Source: CAZMYO01 sp964570525 (GTDB taxonomy: Bacteria; Patescibacteriota; Patescibacteriia; Magasanikbacterales; GWA2-37-8). Taken from it: a stretch of DNA of 47,463 nt. The stretch covers positions 1-47,463 of the forward strand of contig CAZMYO010000057.1 in assembly GCA_964570525.1 (NCBI GenBank), read 5' to 3'. The position numbers and the translations under genes are program-made. Below the pieces are notes generated by a model. It saw only the letters and a program-made list of their open reading frames with translations. It was not told where the DNA came from and did not search any database. Positions within the stretch are counted from its first letter, which is position 1, and each line of letters starts with the position of its first letter. Positions 40,545 through 47,463 of this stretch are shown here, in pieces.

Positions 40545-41591
40545 ATGAATTTTAATATGCGTTATTTTCATTCTCAATACAACTTTCGCGAACACCAGCC
40601 AAAAAAGAGGTGGTGGGCATTCTTAAAACCGAAGGCAAAAATTACCCGGGGGATGCCTCGATTTGAATCTTCTTTAAAACGTACTAATCCATTTAAAAAA
40701 CAAAAAATAAGGCGCGCGATAAGTTTTAAGAGAATCGCGCTGCCGGCGCTACTCATGGCGTGGTTGAGCCTGGTTATTTATCTGCCGTACTTTCGTATTA
40801 CAAAAATTACCTATAGCGGACTTAAAATAATAAAACAAACAGAGCTGGGGGACATGATCAATCAAAATTTTCTAGAACGTAAAAAAATTTGGCCGGCTAA
40901 TAATTATTTCCTGCTAAACAGCGGAGCTATTGCTGCGTATTTACAAAACACGTTTTCTCTCAATGCCGTTCAAGTTAAAAAAATATTTCCTCACACGCTT
41001 CAGGTGGAATTGCAGGAAAAAATTTCCACGGTAATTTATGATAATGGCCATAAATATTTTCTTTTAGACCAGAATGGCACGGCTATAAAATATCTTCGCG
41101 CCGTGGGAGAGAAGGAATTTGTGTTAAAGCAGAATACAGCGCCTCGACTGGTGGCCGGCTTTAAAACTACCGCCACGAGCACCGCCGCGATAAGTACCGT
41201 GGAAATTACAACTACCACGAACTCACTGACGCATTTGCCTGATTATGGCGCTCTTAAAAAAGAGTTTGGAGATTATCCAATTATCTACGATCTCGTGGGC
41301 CCCACCACTACCGCTGAAAAACAAACAGGTGTTTTAAAGCCGGAAATGATTAAGGGTATTATTGATATCTATAATAATATTTCTAGAGGGGGAGTGGCTC
41401 TGGTGAATTATTTTACAATAGATAATCCTGGGACTGGAGTAACTGTGTATACCAACCAACCCTGGAAGGTATTTATTCAGCCGCTTGAGGATATTGAGGC
41501 GCAGCTGAATAATTTAAAAATTGTGCTTAATAGCAATTACTCCAGCGAATATGTTGACGTGCGCTTTGGCGAGCGAGTGTATTGGAAATGA
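40545..41591 (+). CDS. ftsQ: FtsQ/DivIB-like cell division protein
   Basis: This 348-residue protein has a basic cytoplasmic tail, one membrane helix (about residues 66-82, ALPALLMAWLSLVIYLP) and a POTRA-like domain beginning RITKITYSGLKIIKQTEL, followed by KKIFPHTLQVELQEK and YFLLDQNGTAI. This is the FtsQ/DivIB arrangement. It acts in the divisome. A Thr/Ser-rich linker (TTATSTAAISTVEITTTT) interrupts the C-terminal part. The start may be 40545 or the ATG at 40557. Confidence 0.87.
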   Translation: MNFNMRYFHSQYNFREHQPKKRWWAFLKPKAKITRGMPRFESSLKRTNPFKKQKIRRAISFKRIALPALLMAWLSLVIYLPYFRITKITYSGLKIIKQTELGDMINQNFLERKKIWPANNYFLLNSGAIAAYLQNTFSLNAVQVKKIFPHTLQVELQEKISTVIYDNGHKYFLLDQNGTAIKYLRAVGEKEFVLKQNTAPRLVAGFKTTATSTAAISTVEITTTTNSLTHLPDYGALKKEFGDYPIIYDLVGPTTTAEKQTGVLKPEMIKGIIDIYNNISRGGVALVNYFTIDNPGTGVTVYTNQPWKVFIQPLEDIEAQLNNLKIVLNSNYSSEYVDVRFGERVYWK

Positions 41592-41676
41592 TACCGGGGG
41601 AGAGTGGCGCTTGCGTAAATTTATTGCGCAGGTTATGATAGATATAACGTCGTATAACATAGATTAACCGACGTAG

Positions 41677-41682
41677 TATACA
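41677..41682 (+). promoter_or_regulatory. Candidate -10 of the tyrosine recombinase gene
   Basis: TATACA ends 8 nt before the ATG at 41691, so the transcript would be leaderless or nearly so. No convincing -35 is seen. An ACGTCG...CGACGT inverted repeat surrounds the region. Confidence 0.4.
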
Positions 41683-41690
41683 CCTTTTGT

Positions 41691-42659
41691 ATGCAGAAGT
41701 CACCAACTCCCATTATCAAGCACATCTCCCCATTCCTGGATTATTGTGAGGTCGAGAAGGGTTTGAGCCCGGTAACGACTAAGAATTACCACAACTTCTT
41801 AAGAGTATTTACCATCTGGCTCAAAGAAAACGCTTTGGAGGGCCTTAAACCTCACGATCTCACTCCGGAACACGTCTGGAACTACCGCCTCTACCTTTCC
41901 CGCAAAAAAGACCGCCTAGGGCATTGCATCAAGAAAACTACCCAAAACTACTACCTTATCGCTCTCCGCAACCTTTTGGGCTATTTCGCCGAGCGCGATA
42001 TTCAAACTTTACCGGCGGATAAAATAAAATTACCGAAGTTAACCGACAGCGATAAAAAAATAAAATTCTTGACCTACGCCCAGATAGAAAAGCTAATGGC
42101 GATGCCGGATACGGGGAACCCCGATGGCCGGCGCGATCGCGCCATCCTGGAGGTACTATTCTCCACCGGCATGCGGGTCTCTGAACTAACGTCGCTTAAT
42201 ATACGGCTGTTCGATGTTAAAAATATTACCAATAAAAAAATAACTGATGTTGAAATCAGTATATCGGGCAAAGGCGGCTCCACGCGGGTAGTTTATTTCT
42301 CCGAACGCGCTATCCACTGGCTGGCTCAATATCTCGCGACAAGAAAGGACCTGTTCCCTCCCCTCTTTATTAACTACAAGAGCGATAAAAAAGACTCCGA
42401 ACACCGCCTCACCGCCCGCTCCATCGAACGCCTGGTGCGCCACTACACCGCCATGGCCGGGCTACCGGTAGATGCCACGCCGCACACCCTCCGCCACAGC
42501 TTCGCGACTGACTTACTCGACCAGGGCGCCGACATGCGCTCCGTCCAAGAGCTCCTCGGCCATAAAAATATCGTTACCACCCAAATTTACACCCACGTCA
42601 CCAACAAAAAACTCCGAGAGGTGCATAAGAGATTCCATAGCGGCGACGATAAAAAATAA
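41691..42659 (+). CDS. Tyrosine recombinase of the XerC/XerD type
   Basis: This 322-residue recombinase has an N-terminal SAM-like core-binding domain (FLDYCEVEKGLSPVTTKNYHNF) and a catalytic domain with the first Arg in STGMRVSELTSL, the HxxR box in TPHTLRHSFATDLLDQG and the nucleophile Tyr in TTQIYTHV. The length and motifs match chromosomal dimer resolution recombinases. No dif-like site could be picked out nearby with confidence. Its stop abuts the convergent msrA. Confidence 0.92.
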   Translation: MQKSPTPIIKHISPFLDYCEVEKGLSPVTTKNYHNFLRVFTIWLKENALEGLKPHDLTPEHVWNYRLYLSRKKDRLGHCIKKTTQNYYLIALRNLLGYFAERDIQTLPADKIKLPKLTDSDKKIKFLTYAQIEKLMAMPDTGNPDGRRDRAILEVLFSTGMRVSELTSLNIRLFDVKNITNKKITDVEISISGKGGSTRVVYFSERAIHWLAQYLATRKDLFPPLFINYKSDKKDSEHRLTARSIERLVRHYTAMAGLPVDATPHTLRHSFATDLLDQGADMRSVQELLGHKNIVTTQIYTHVTNKKLREVHKRFHSGDDKK

Positions 42660-42660
42660 T

Positions 42661-43206
42661 TTATCCCTTCACCAACCCCCCAAAATCTTTATACAGCTTC
42701 TTAATCTTCGGGTCAATCACCAATCGGCAATAACCATACTCGCGGTTGCGATCGTAAAAATCCAAATGCTCTTTTTCGGCCGGGTAGAAGTTGGTAAATT
42801 TGATTATTTCCGTCACCACCGGACTTTTATACTTCCCGCTCTCTTCCAAATGCTTTTCAGACTCCTCCGCAGTCTTCTTCTGTTCCTCATCGTGGTAAAA
42901 AATCGCCGAGCGATATTGCGTGCCCACGTCACTCCCCTGCCGGTTAATGGTGGTGGGGTCATGCGCCGCCCAAAACACGTCTAAAATTGTGGCGTAGGAA
43001 ATAATCGCCGGGTCAAACGTAATTTGAATTGCTTCGGCATAGCCGGTATCTCCCCTGCTTACTTGGCTGTAAGTTGGGTTTAGCACAGTGCCACCCGCAT
43101 AGCCGGGCATCACCGAAATCACACCTTTGAGGCGCTTAAACACGGCCTCGGTGCACCAAAAACATCCGCCCGCCAATGTTGCTGTCTGTTGATTACTTTG
43201 CTCCAT
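42661..43206 (-). CDS. msrA: Peptide methionine-S-sulfoxide reductase
   Basis: This 181-residue enzyme repairs oxidised methionine. The active-site motif is GGCFWC with C15. The GYAGG, NPTYSQV, GYAEAIQI and GSDVGTQYRS segments are all conserved. The start at 43206 (MEQSNQ) is chosen because the upstream extension to 43278 is written by repeat DNA. It converges with the recombinase gene. Confidence 0.95.
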   Translation of the reverse strand: MEQSNQQTATLAGGCFWCTEAVFKRLKGVISVMPGYAGGTVLNPTYSQVSRGDTGYAEAIQITFDPAIISYATILDVFWAAHDPTTINRQGSDVGTQYRSAIFYHDEEQKKTAEESEKHLEESGKYKSPVVTEIIKFTNFYPAEKEHLDFYDRNREYGYCRLVIDPKIKKLYKDFGGLVKG

Positions 43207-43232
43207 AATGATAAATATATCAAGACTTATTT

Positions 43233-43321
43233 TGTCATTTCGAACGAAACGTAGCGTAGAGAGAAATCTCTGTCTCAATTAGCAACACGGACAGAGAACT
43301 CTCCTTGCGGTCGAGATGACA
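43233..43321. repeat. Family 1 palindromic element, intergenic copy
   Basis: This 89-bp copy lies between msrA and the gene at 43410. It has the same TGTCATTTCGAACG start, GAGAAATCTCTGTCTCAAT core and GAGATGACA end as the atpG and helicase copies. The rest of the 43207-43409 gap holds only a promoter candidate. Confidence 0.88.
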
Positions 43322-43372
43322 AACTGTGTAATTATAAAAATACTCCCCTATCTTACGCCAGGTTACGTAGCA

Positions 43373-43401
43373 TTGCAACTTTCTTAATTTTCTAGTAGTG
43401 T
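43373..43401 (+). promoter_or_regulatory. Candidate promoter before the 103-aa gene
   Basis: TTGCAA (43373-43378), 17 nt and TAGTGT (43396-43401) lie 8 nt before the ATG, a spacing like the other leaderless candidates. Confidence 0.4.
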
Positions 43402-43409
43402 AGTTATCT

Positions 43410-43721
43410 ATGCAACTTAAATTCTCCAAAATCTCTCTCCCCTCTCCCGAACAGTTTATCCGCCGCTCCGGTTACGGCCTTATTATGGACCGCCGCCGCG
43501 GGGTAAAAAGCTACGTTAAACGGCTTCATGGCGACCTCTATCCCCGCTTTCACATGTACATTGAGGACGGCGGAGATAACTGGAATTTTAATCTTCATCT
43601 GGATCAACGCGCGACCGTCTACGAGGGTGTTACTGCCCACTCCGGAGAATATGATGGCGAAGTGGTGGAGCGCGAAGCCGCACGAATTAAAGATACATTA
43701 TCATCATTCTTAAAAAAGTAA
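43410..43721 (+). CDS. Hypothetical 103-aa protein
   Basis: This small protein is probably cytoplasmic, with basic and aromatic residues (RRSGYGLIMDRRRG, DLYPRFHMYIEDGGDNWNFNLHLDQ). The alternating pattern suggests a small beta-sheet domain that could bind nucleic acid or nucleotides, but no family is recognised. It ends in a short helix, EREAARIKDTLSSFLKK. A bidirectional hairpin separates it from the converging gene. Confidence 0.7.
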   Translation: MQLKFSKISLPSPEQFIRRSGYGLIMDRRRGVKSYVKRLHGDLYPRFHMYIEDGGDNWNFNLHLDQRATVYEGVTAHSGEYDGEVVEREAARIKDTLSSFLKK

Positions 43722-43751
43722 CCCCGCCCCGATGCACATCGGGACAGGGTT
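43720..43751. terminator. Bidirectional hairpin between convergent genes
   Basis: AACCC...CCCCGATG and CATCGGG...GGGTT pair with two mismatches between the convergent genes at 43721 and 43756. Confidence 0.65.
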
Positions 43752-43755
43752 GATG

Positions 43756-43980
43756 CTAGGTAAATTCGCTGGCCGGCCAGCCATCTCCGCCTTCCTTGCG
43801 GCACACGCTACAGGTCTTCTGGAAAACAGGGTAGGTTGTCGGAAGAAACTGGATAAGGTACGACGCTAGTTTTACGCCGAGCCGCCTCATCCTCTCCAGA
43901 TGTTCCCCCTGTTCACTCCAAGTGGCGAACACTACCGCGGCCTCCACCTCGGCTCCGGCTTGCCGAACTTTCTTCACCAT
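43756..43980 (-). CDS. PRTase-like fragment, probably frameshifted at its start
   Basis: The 74-residue frame begins MVKKVRQAGAEVEAAVVF and ends with CSVCRKEGGDGWPASEFT. It resembles the last third of a type I phosphoribosyltransferase (orotate type), without the PRPP loop. In the same frame GKAATGLALET precedes the ATG. A strong Shine-Dalgarno (GGAGAA, 44020-44025) and an ATG at 44015 sit in another frame that stops after seven codons (MEKPPPA). One extra A in the AAAA run at 44008-44011 would join them into one gene. The intact gene would start at 44015, 10 nt after the VOC gene in the same operon. Confidence 0.6.
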   Translation of the reverse strand: MVKKVRQAGAEVEAAVVFATWSEQGEHLERMRRLGVKLASYLIQFLPTTYPVFQKTCSVCRKEGGDGWPASEFT

Positions 43981-44025
43981 GGTTTCGAGGGCTAGGCCGG
44001 TGGCGGCTTTTCCATTTATTTCTCC

Positions 44026-44367
44026 TTACGGTTTTGGTTTCACTTCGCGCAGTTCGATCGTTCTTCCGTCGGGATCATAGACCACTGTTGCGCTGTGCGC
44101 TTTCCCGCCCGCTTCGCACAAGGCTGGCAGTATGGCTTCAATCGAAGCAACTGTAAACCCGAGGCGAGACTTGTTAGTCAGAGGCAGACCCGGGTAAAGC
44201 TCCAGAACCAAACCATCTTCCATGGTACAGGAATGGTGAATGAGTCCGGAGGAGCCATGGCCATGCTGTTCCTCCATAAAAACCAACCCCAAAGCCTCGT
44301 AGAACTTTAGAAGGGCCGGTAATTTTTCGGTATAGAGAACGACCAGATTGAGCTTTACTGTTACCAT
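44026..44367 (-). CDS. VOC-superfamily (glyoxalase/bleomycin-resistance fold) protein
   Basis: This 113-residue protein has the vicinal oxygen chelate fold: LVVLYTEKLPALLKFYEALGL, the LVLELYPG strand with a metal-ligand Glu, and the closing YDPDGRTIELREV. The substrate is unknown. It has a promoter and a strong Shine-Dalgarno (AAGGAGGCGAAGAA), unlike most genes here, and heads a two-gene unit with the PRTase-like fragment. Confidence 0.85.
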   Translation of the reverse strand: MVTVKLNLVVLYTEKLPALLKFYEALGLVFMEEQHGHGSSGLIHHSCTMEDGLVLELYPGLPLTNKSRLGFTVASIEAILPALCEAGGKAHSATVVYDPDGRTIELREVKPKP

Positions 44368-44388
44368 TTCTTCGCCTCCTTTTGAGCC

Positions 44389-44417
44389 ATACTACCCTAA
44401 ACAACGTTTTTCGTCAA
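44389..44417 (-). promoter_or_regulatory. Promoter of the VOC gene
   Basis: On the minus strand TTGACG (44412-44417), 17 nt and TAGTAT (44389-44394) lie 21 nt before the start codon. Confidence 0.65.
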
Positions 44418-44455
44418 TGTGGCCGCACGGCCGCACGGCGCAATTTTAAGCGCCA

Positions 44456-45439
44456 TTAGAAACTCGCCGCAATAATCAAATCAAGCATCCTGCTAAAACT
44501 TATTCCGGCCTGGGTGGCGGCTTCGGGAAATAAACTGGTCGCCGTCATTCCCGGTATGGTATTGGTTTCAAGCACGTAAAAATTTCCGTCCGCGGCCACA
44601 AAAATATCGGTACGAGATACTCCTCGGCAACCGAGAGCGCGATGCGCCATTACGGCCAGCTCCTGCAGTTTGGCATTAACAGCGGCGGAAAAATCCGCCG
44701 GGCAAATATGGGTAGAACCGCCAACCTTATATTTAGAACTGTAATCATAAAACTTGCCGAGCTTGGGTAAAATATGGGTAGGCGGCAAGGCAAACGGCTC
44801 TCCCCTTCTCTCGAGTACGCCGCAAGTCGTTTCTTCACCGGTAATAAACTTCTGGGCCATGAGGTGGCTAAAACTATTTATGGTTTTGTTTACTGCCGCT
44901 ATTAACTTCGCCTCACTTTTTATAACGGCGACACCAACCGCCGATCCTTGGTCGGCTGGTTTAAGCACGAGAGGATATTTAATTTCCTTGATTATTCTTT
45001 TGAGTAACAGCGCTCGTTCTTTTTTCCAACTCTCTTTAGTAAAATCTATAAATGGCGGGGTGGGCAGGTTATGCGCGCGATACACATCAGCCGCGGCAAC
45101 TTTGTTCATCGCCAAAGCGCTGGCAAGCACACCGGATCCGGTATACCGAATGCCCCAGACCTCGAACATTCCTTGTAACGAACCGTCTTCACCAATCGGG
45201 CCATGTAAAGCGATAAAAATTAAATCAAATAATTTTCTATCTTTATTTTGCAAATCAAGTAAACGCTCCTTTTTATTTTGCACAAGAAAAAAACGACCCT
45301 CTCTGGTCATTTCCACAATTGAGACCGAATACTTTTTTCGATCAAGGTTAAAGGCCACCGCTCTTCCGGTTAAAAACGAAATTTCTCGTTCGGCCGAGGG
45401 CCCGCCCATAACCACGCCGATCTTGAGTCTTCTTTTCAT
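44456..45439 (-). CDS. ddl: D-alanine--D-alanine ligase
   Basis: This 327-residue ATP-grasp enzyme makes D-Ala-D-Ala for the wall. The N-terminal GGPSAEREISFLTG, the ALHGPIGEDGSLQG segment, YPLVLKPADQGSAVGV (ATP-binding loop) and VLETNTIPGMTATSLFP (metal and substrate) are conserved. It follows the M23 peptidase gene by 11 nt and is co-transcribed with it. Alanine racemase is encoded about 4 kb away. Confidence 0.96.
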   Translation of the reverse strand: MKRRLKIGVVMGGPSAEREISFLTGRAVAFNLDRKKYSVSIVEMTREGRFFLVQNKKERLLDLQNKDRKLFDLIFIALHGPIGEDGSLQGMFEVWGIRYTGSGVLASALAMNKVAAADVYRAHNLPTPPFIDFTKESWKKERALLLKRIIKEIKYPLVLKPADQGSAVGVAVIKSEAKLIAAVNKTINSFSHLMAQKFITGEETTCGVLERRGEPFALPPTHILPKLGKFYDYSSKYKVGGSTHICPADFSAAVNAKLQELAVMAHRALGCRGVSRTDIFVAADGNFYVLETNTIPGMTATSLFPEAATQAGISFSRMLDLIIAASF

Positions 45440-45450
45440 AACAACCCTAA

Positions 45451-46677
45451 TTACTGCGCCATAAACGGCAGTGGATCAACCGGAATTCCGTTTTGCCTAA
45501 CTTCAAAATGCAAGTGTGGCCCGGTAACAAACGGCCCGGCGCCGATTGTTCCAGGCGTTCCACCCGAGTAGCCGATAACATCGCCACGATTCACAAATTG
45601 GTCATCGACGATTATTATATTGCTTAAATGCCCGTACAAAGTAGACAAATTTCCGGTATGCACAACCAGAACATAGCTGTAGCACGAAGAAGAGGAACAG
45701 CGGCGCGCCCGCGCCACATACCCCGATGCCGCCGCTTTAACCAGCGTTCCCTGGCTGGCCCTGATATCGATGCCGCTATGTTCAAAAACTCGACGAAAAG
45801 GATAATCCGGATCGTGAAATACGGTAGTAACAAAACGGCTCGACACCGGCCAACTGAAAACCACATTACCGGTAGCTTGAATTTTATCTTGTTCCTCTAG
45901 TTTTTTACGTACCTGTTCTTCGTAGGTTCGGACTTCGCCTTCGATTACCTGATATTGTTGTTTCAAGCTTACCAAAAGCGTTTGATACTTAAGCTCCGAT
46001 GACTTCGTTTCTACCAGCAGCTTCTGCTTCACCAGGGTCTGCTCTGTTAACTTGTCCTTCTTTCCTTCGAGCTCGCTTTTTAAATTCTCGTAGGTTTTGC
46101 GTTTATTGTCTACCTGTACCCGCTTAGCATCAAGTTCTTCTTTGGCTAAGCGCAGAGTTCGGACCGAACGACCCAAATCAACATAAACATTTTCCGTATA
46201 CTTTAGTTCGTTATAAAAATCGGCGAAGTTATCATAAGTAAGCAGTATCTCCAAATAATTCTTCTGGTCGCTGGCGTGGATATTCTGCACCATTTGCGCG
46301 ATAATTTTCTTCTGCTTGGCTATAACGCTCTCTTTTTCTTCAATGGAGAGCTGGATGGCTTCAATTTGCAATTCGGCTTCTTTAATTTTTTCTTTGGTTA
46401 AATCAATATCAGCCTGCAGCTGCGCCGCTCGATTATCTAAAATACTCAACTGATTCTTGAGCGAAACAGATTCGGTTTGTTTTTGGGTAATGTTCTTCTT
46501 ATATTTTTCAATGGTATCCTCCAATTGTTTTATCTTATCTTTACGCGCCGCTATTTCTTTGTTTAATGCCCCAACTTCACTGCTGGTATCGGCGGCCTGC
46601 GTTGGTGAAACAAAAAAACCGCTCCAAAACGCGCTAAGAGTAATAATCACTAATAACAACAAATACTTTTGTTTCAT
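45451..46677 (-). CDS. Secreted coiled-coil M23 family peptidase (EnvC-like)
   Basis: This 408-residue protein has a signal peptide (MKQKYLLLLVIITLSAFWSG, cleavage near residue 29) and a long coiled coil (about residues 30-270). A C-terminal LytM/M23 domain follows, with zinc ligands H300 and D304 (HSGID) and H389/H391 in GPHLHFEV. With all ligands present it could be an active peptidoglycan endopeptidase, unlike the degenerate EnvC, whose architecture it shares. It is probably leaderless. ddl follows in the operon. Confidence 0.93.
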   Translation of the reverse strand: MKQKYLLLLVIITLSAFWSGFFVSPTQAADTSSEVGALNKEIAARKDKIKQLEDTIEKYKKNITQKQTESVSLKNQLSILDNRAAQLQADIDLTKEKIKEAELQIEAIQLSIEEKESVIAKQKKIIAQMVQNIHASDQKNYLEILLTYDNFADFYNELKYTENVYVDLGRSVRTLRLAKEELDAKRVQVDNKRKTYENLKSELEGKKDKLTEQTLVKQKLLVETKSSELKYQTLLVSLKQQYQVIEGEVRTYEEQVRKKLEEQDKIQATGNVVFSWPVSSRFVTTVFHDPDYPFRRVFEHSGIDIRASQGTLVKAAASGYVARARRCSSSSCYSYVLVVHTGNLSTLYGHLSNIIIVDDQFVNRGDVIGYSGGTPGTIGAGPFVTGPHLHFEVRQNGIPVDPLPFMAQ

Positions 46678-46683
46678 GGAAGT

Positions 46684-46692
46684 ATTATATCA
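46684..46692 (-). promoter_or_regulatory. Extended -10 promoter of the M23-ddl operon (leaderless)
   Basis: On the minus strand TGATATAAT is followed by 6 nt and then the ATG at 46677. No -35 is evident, as is common with an extended -10. The transcript would start at the ATG. Confidence 0.65.
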
Positions 46693-46711
46693 TGAAAACA
46701 ACAGACGGGTG

Positions 46712-47275
46712 TCATCCTGAACTTGGTTCAGGATCTTTGGCAAATTTTTTGGCATAGGAAGTCAGCTCGCCTCGCTCCCCCGCCAAGTAGATAAAAGGAT
46801 ATGGTTTGGTGCGTAAGTTTAAAAATTGCCTGGCGGTCCAGTCAATAATAATTCCCTGCCACTCGTTTACCTCATGATAAAAACTTTCTCCATCCCCATA
46901 ATGCGGCGTGTCTACTTCCAGATTAAATTTTTTACAAAAAAACCTAAATTTATTTGGTACAACTAAACATTGTCCGATCTGCGCAAAACAATCGCGGTCT
47001 GAAATTGGTGGCGACTTGTAATAGGTGGCGAACTGACCGATTGCATTTATCATATCCTGCGCTTCTCGCTTATTCAATTTTAAGCGCCGCGCCAGCCGCC
47101 GGAAGACGTCAATTGATTGGCTACAATCAACTTCTGGCTGCGTGGCCTCTCGGAGCAGATTGTGAACCCCTAATCCAGGAACGGTTCGACCGCGTAAGGT
47201 ATCGGTTGCTTGATTGATCCCCATGGTCGCTCTTAGAGAAAATGCTTCTCCGATTTTGAAATAGATATCGATCAA
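46712..47275 (-). CDS. Unknown protein with repeat-derived C-terminus
   Basis: This protein of up to 187 residues has no firm family. The segment YHEVNEWQGIIIDWTARQF resembles the His-Asp half of papain/transglutaminase-like folds, but a catalytic Cys is not certain, so function is open. The last residues, DPEPSSG, are encoded by an ATCCTGAAC palindrome (46714-46734), suggesting an insertion replaced the original end. The start is uncertain: a TTG at 47275, which keeps a protein-like N-terminus (IDIYFKIGEAFSLRA), or the ATG at 47224. Confidence 0.6.
   Translation of the reverse strand: MIDIYFKIGEAFSLRATMGINQATDTLRGRTVPGLGVHNLLREATQPEVDCSQSIDVFRRLARRLKLNKREAQDMINAIGQFATYYKSPPISDRDCFAQIGQCLVVPNKFRFFCKKFNLEVDTPHYGDGESFYHEVNEWQGIIIDWTARQFLNLRTKPYPFIYLAGERGELTSYAKKFAKDPEPSSG
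46714..46734. repeat. ATCCTGAAC-TTG-GTTCAGGAT palindrome
   Basis: This perfect 9-bp inverted repeat is a very common dispersed bacterial palindrome. Read on the minus strand, it supplies the last codons and stop of the gene at 46712-47275. Confidence 0.8.
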
Positions 47276-47308
47276 AACAAAATCATCTATAGAGAAATAA
47301 GTTTAGTA

Positions 47309-47449
47309 TTATTGTCTTTCATCCCGGCGTGTCTTTAAGTAAACTTCATTAGTCGCCATTTTAAATTCAAATATCAGTTGTGTTTCTTTATCAAGATCAA
47401 ATCGCACGTGCGCTTTGCTTTTTTGAAAGTTAGTAGCCTTTTCTTCCAT
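47309..47449 (-). CDS. Small hypothetical protein at the right edge
   Basis: A minus-strand frame stops at 47309-47311 and contains an ATG at 47449, giving 46 residues (MEEKATNFQKSKAHVRFDLD, ending TRRDERQ). The frame is open past that ATG to the window edge, so a longer gene could continue to the right. The beta-like pattern (AHVRFDLDKETQLIFEFKM) is protein-like, but no family is recognised. The 47276-47308 gap shows nothing clear. Confidence 0.5.
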   Translation of the reverse strand: MEEKATNFQKSKAHVRFDLDKETQLIFEFKMATNEVYLKTRRDERQ

Positions 47450-47463
47450 CCCCCATCGATCTT

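Noticed and set aside
41691..42659. Tyrosine recombinase as integrase of a mobile element
   Set aside because: Its motifs fit XerC/XerD, the flanks are housekeeping genes (ftsQ, msrA), and no att-like direct repeats or phage genes are seen.
44754..45464. 236-codon plus-strand frame opposite ddl
   Set aside because: It mirrors ddl, which has full ATP-grasp motifs. The plus-strand product has no recognisable features.
1..47463. Recoded UGA (as in Gracilibacteria and SR1)
   Set aside because: Many genes end cleanly at TGA, including those with coupled ATGA junctions (helicase/DciA-like, mreC/mreD), and no conserved protein needs read-through.
1..47463. tRNA, rRNA or known riboswitch genes
   Set aside because: Gaps were inspected by eye for a T-loop with matching acceptor stem and for long structured non-coding stretches. 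None was found; a covariance-model search would be the decisive test.

Overview
The window looks like a chromosomal segment of a Patescibacteria (CPR) bacterium, most like the Parcubacteria group. This is inferred from several features. Enzymes are small and stripped down, including a prolyl-tRNA synthetase without its editing insert and a 128-residue ATP synthase delta. Intergenic gaps are short and rich in palindromes, and palindromes also sit inside reading frames. Start codons mostly lack a Shine-Dalgarno sequence. The cell-wall and translation gene set is typical. UGA is used as a normal stop. No rRNA, tRNA, CRISPR array, prophage or insertion sequence was seen.

Layout. 1-2.4 kb: the end of an unknown gene, a secreted PIG-L-type deacetylase, a 41-residue basic protein and a secreted beta-rich protein. 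2.4-12.1 kb: a HAD phosphatase, a natural fusion of glucose-6-phosphate dehydrogenase with 6-phosphogluconate dehydrogenase, proS, a nucleotidyltransferase-like gene, a glutaredoxin, a DEDDy exonuclease, a cysteine desulfurase, rsmI and metG. 12.1-13.6 kb: cvpA-like and tatD-like genes. 13.6-21.0 kb: a complete F-type ATP synthase operon (I/Z-B-E-F-H-A-orf99-G-D-C) with an unknown gene between atpA and atpG and large stem-loops between several genes. 21.0-29.6 kb: a MagIII/Nth-like glycosylase, an ABC exporter, a secreted coiled-coil protein, two tandem ECF-type sigma factors, a UvrD-type helicase fused to an iron-sulphur PD-(D/E)XK nuclease, and a DciA-like protein. 29.6-35.4 kb: the elongation operon (membrane protein, mreB, mreC, mreD, PBP2), then greA and a lipoprotein. 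35.5-42.7 kb: a Cys-rich protein, lysS, a RibL-like nucleotidyltransferase, an rdgB remnant, serS, alr, ftsQ and a tyrosine recombinase. 42.7-47.5 kb, mostly minus strand: msrA, a frameshifted PRTase-like gene, a VOC protein, ddl, an M23 peptidase with coiled coil, and two unknown genes.

The genes form coherent groups: energy (atp operon), peptidoglycan and shape (mre-PBP2, alr, ftsQ, ddl, M23), translation (four synthetases, rsmI) and DNA maintenance (helicase-nuclease, glycosylase, Xer, DciA-like).

The strongest unexplained signal is a family of about 89-92 bp palindromic elements. They sit in the same reading frame inside three unrelated genes (rsmI, atpG and the helicase) and once between genes. 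Other palindromes have entered atpA, the cysteine desulfurase, the glycosylase and the last minus-strand gene. Two further points stand out. Some genes appear leaderless, with the start codon 6-8 nt after the -10 box. A small set of accessory genes instead carries strong Shine-Dalgarno sequences.
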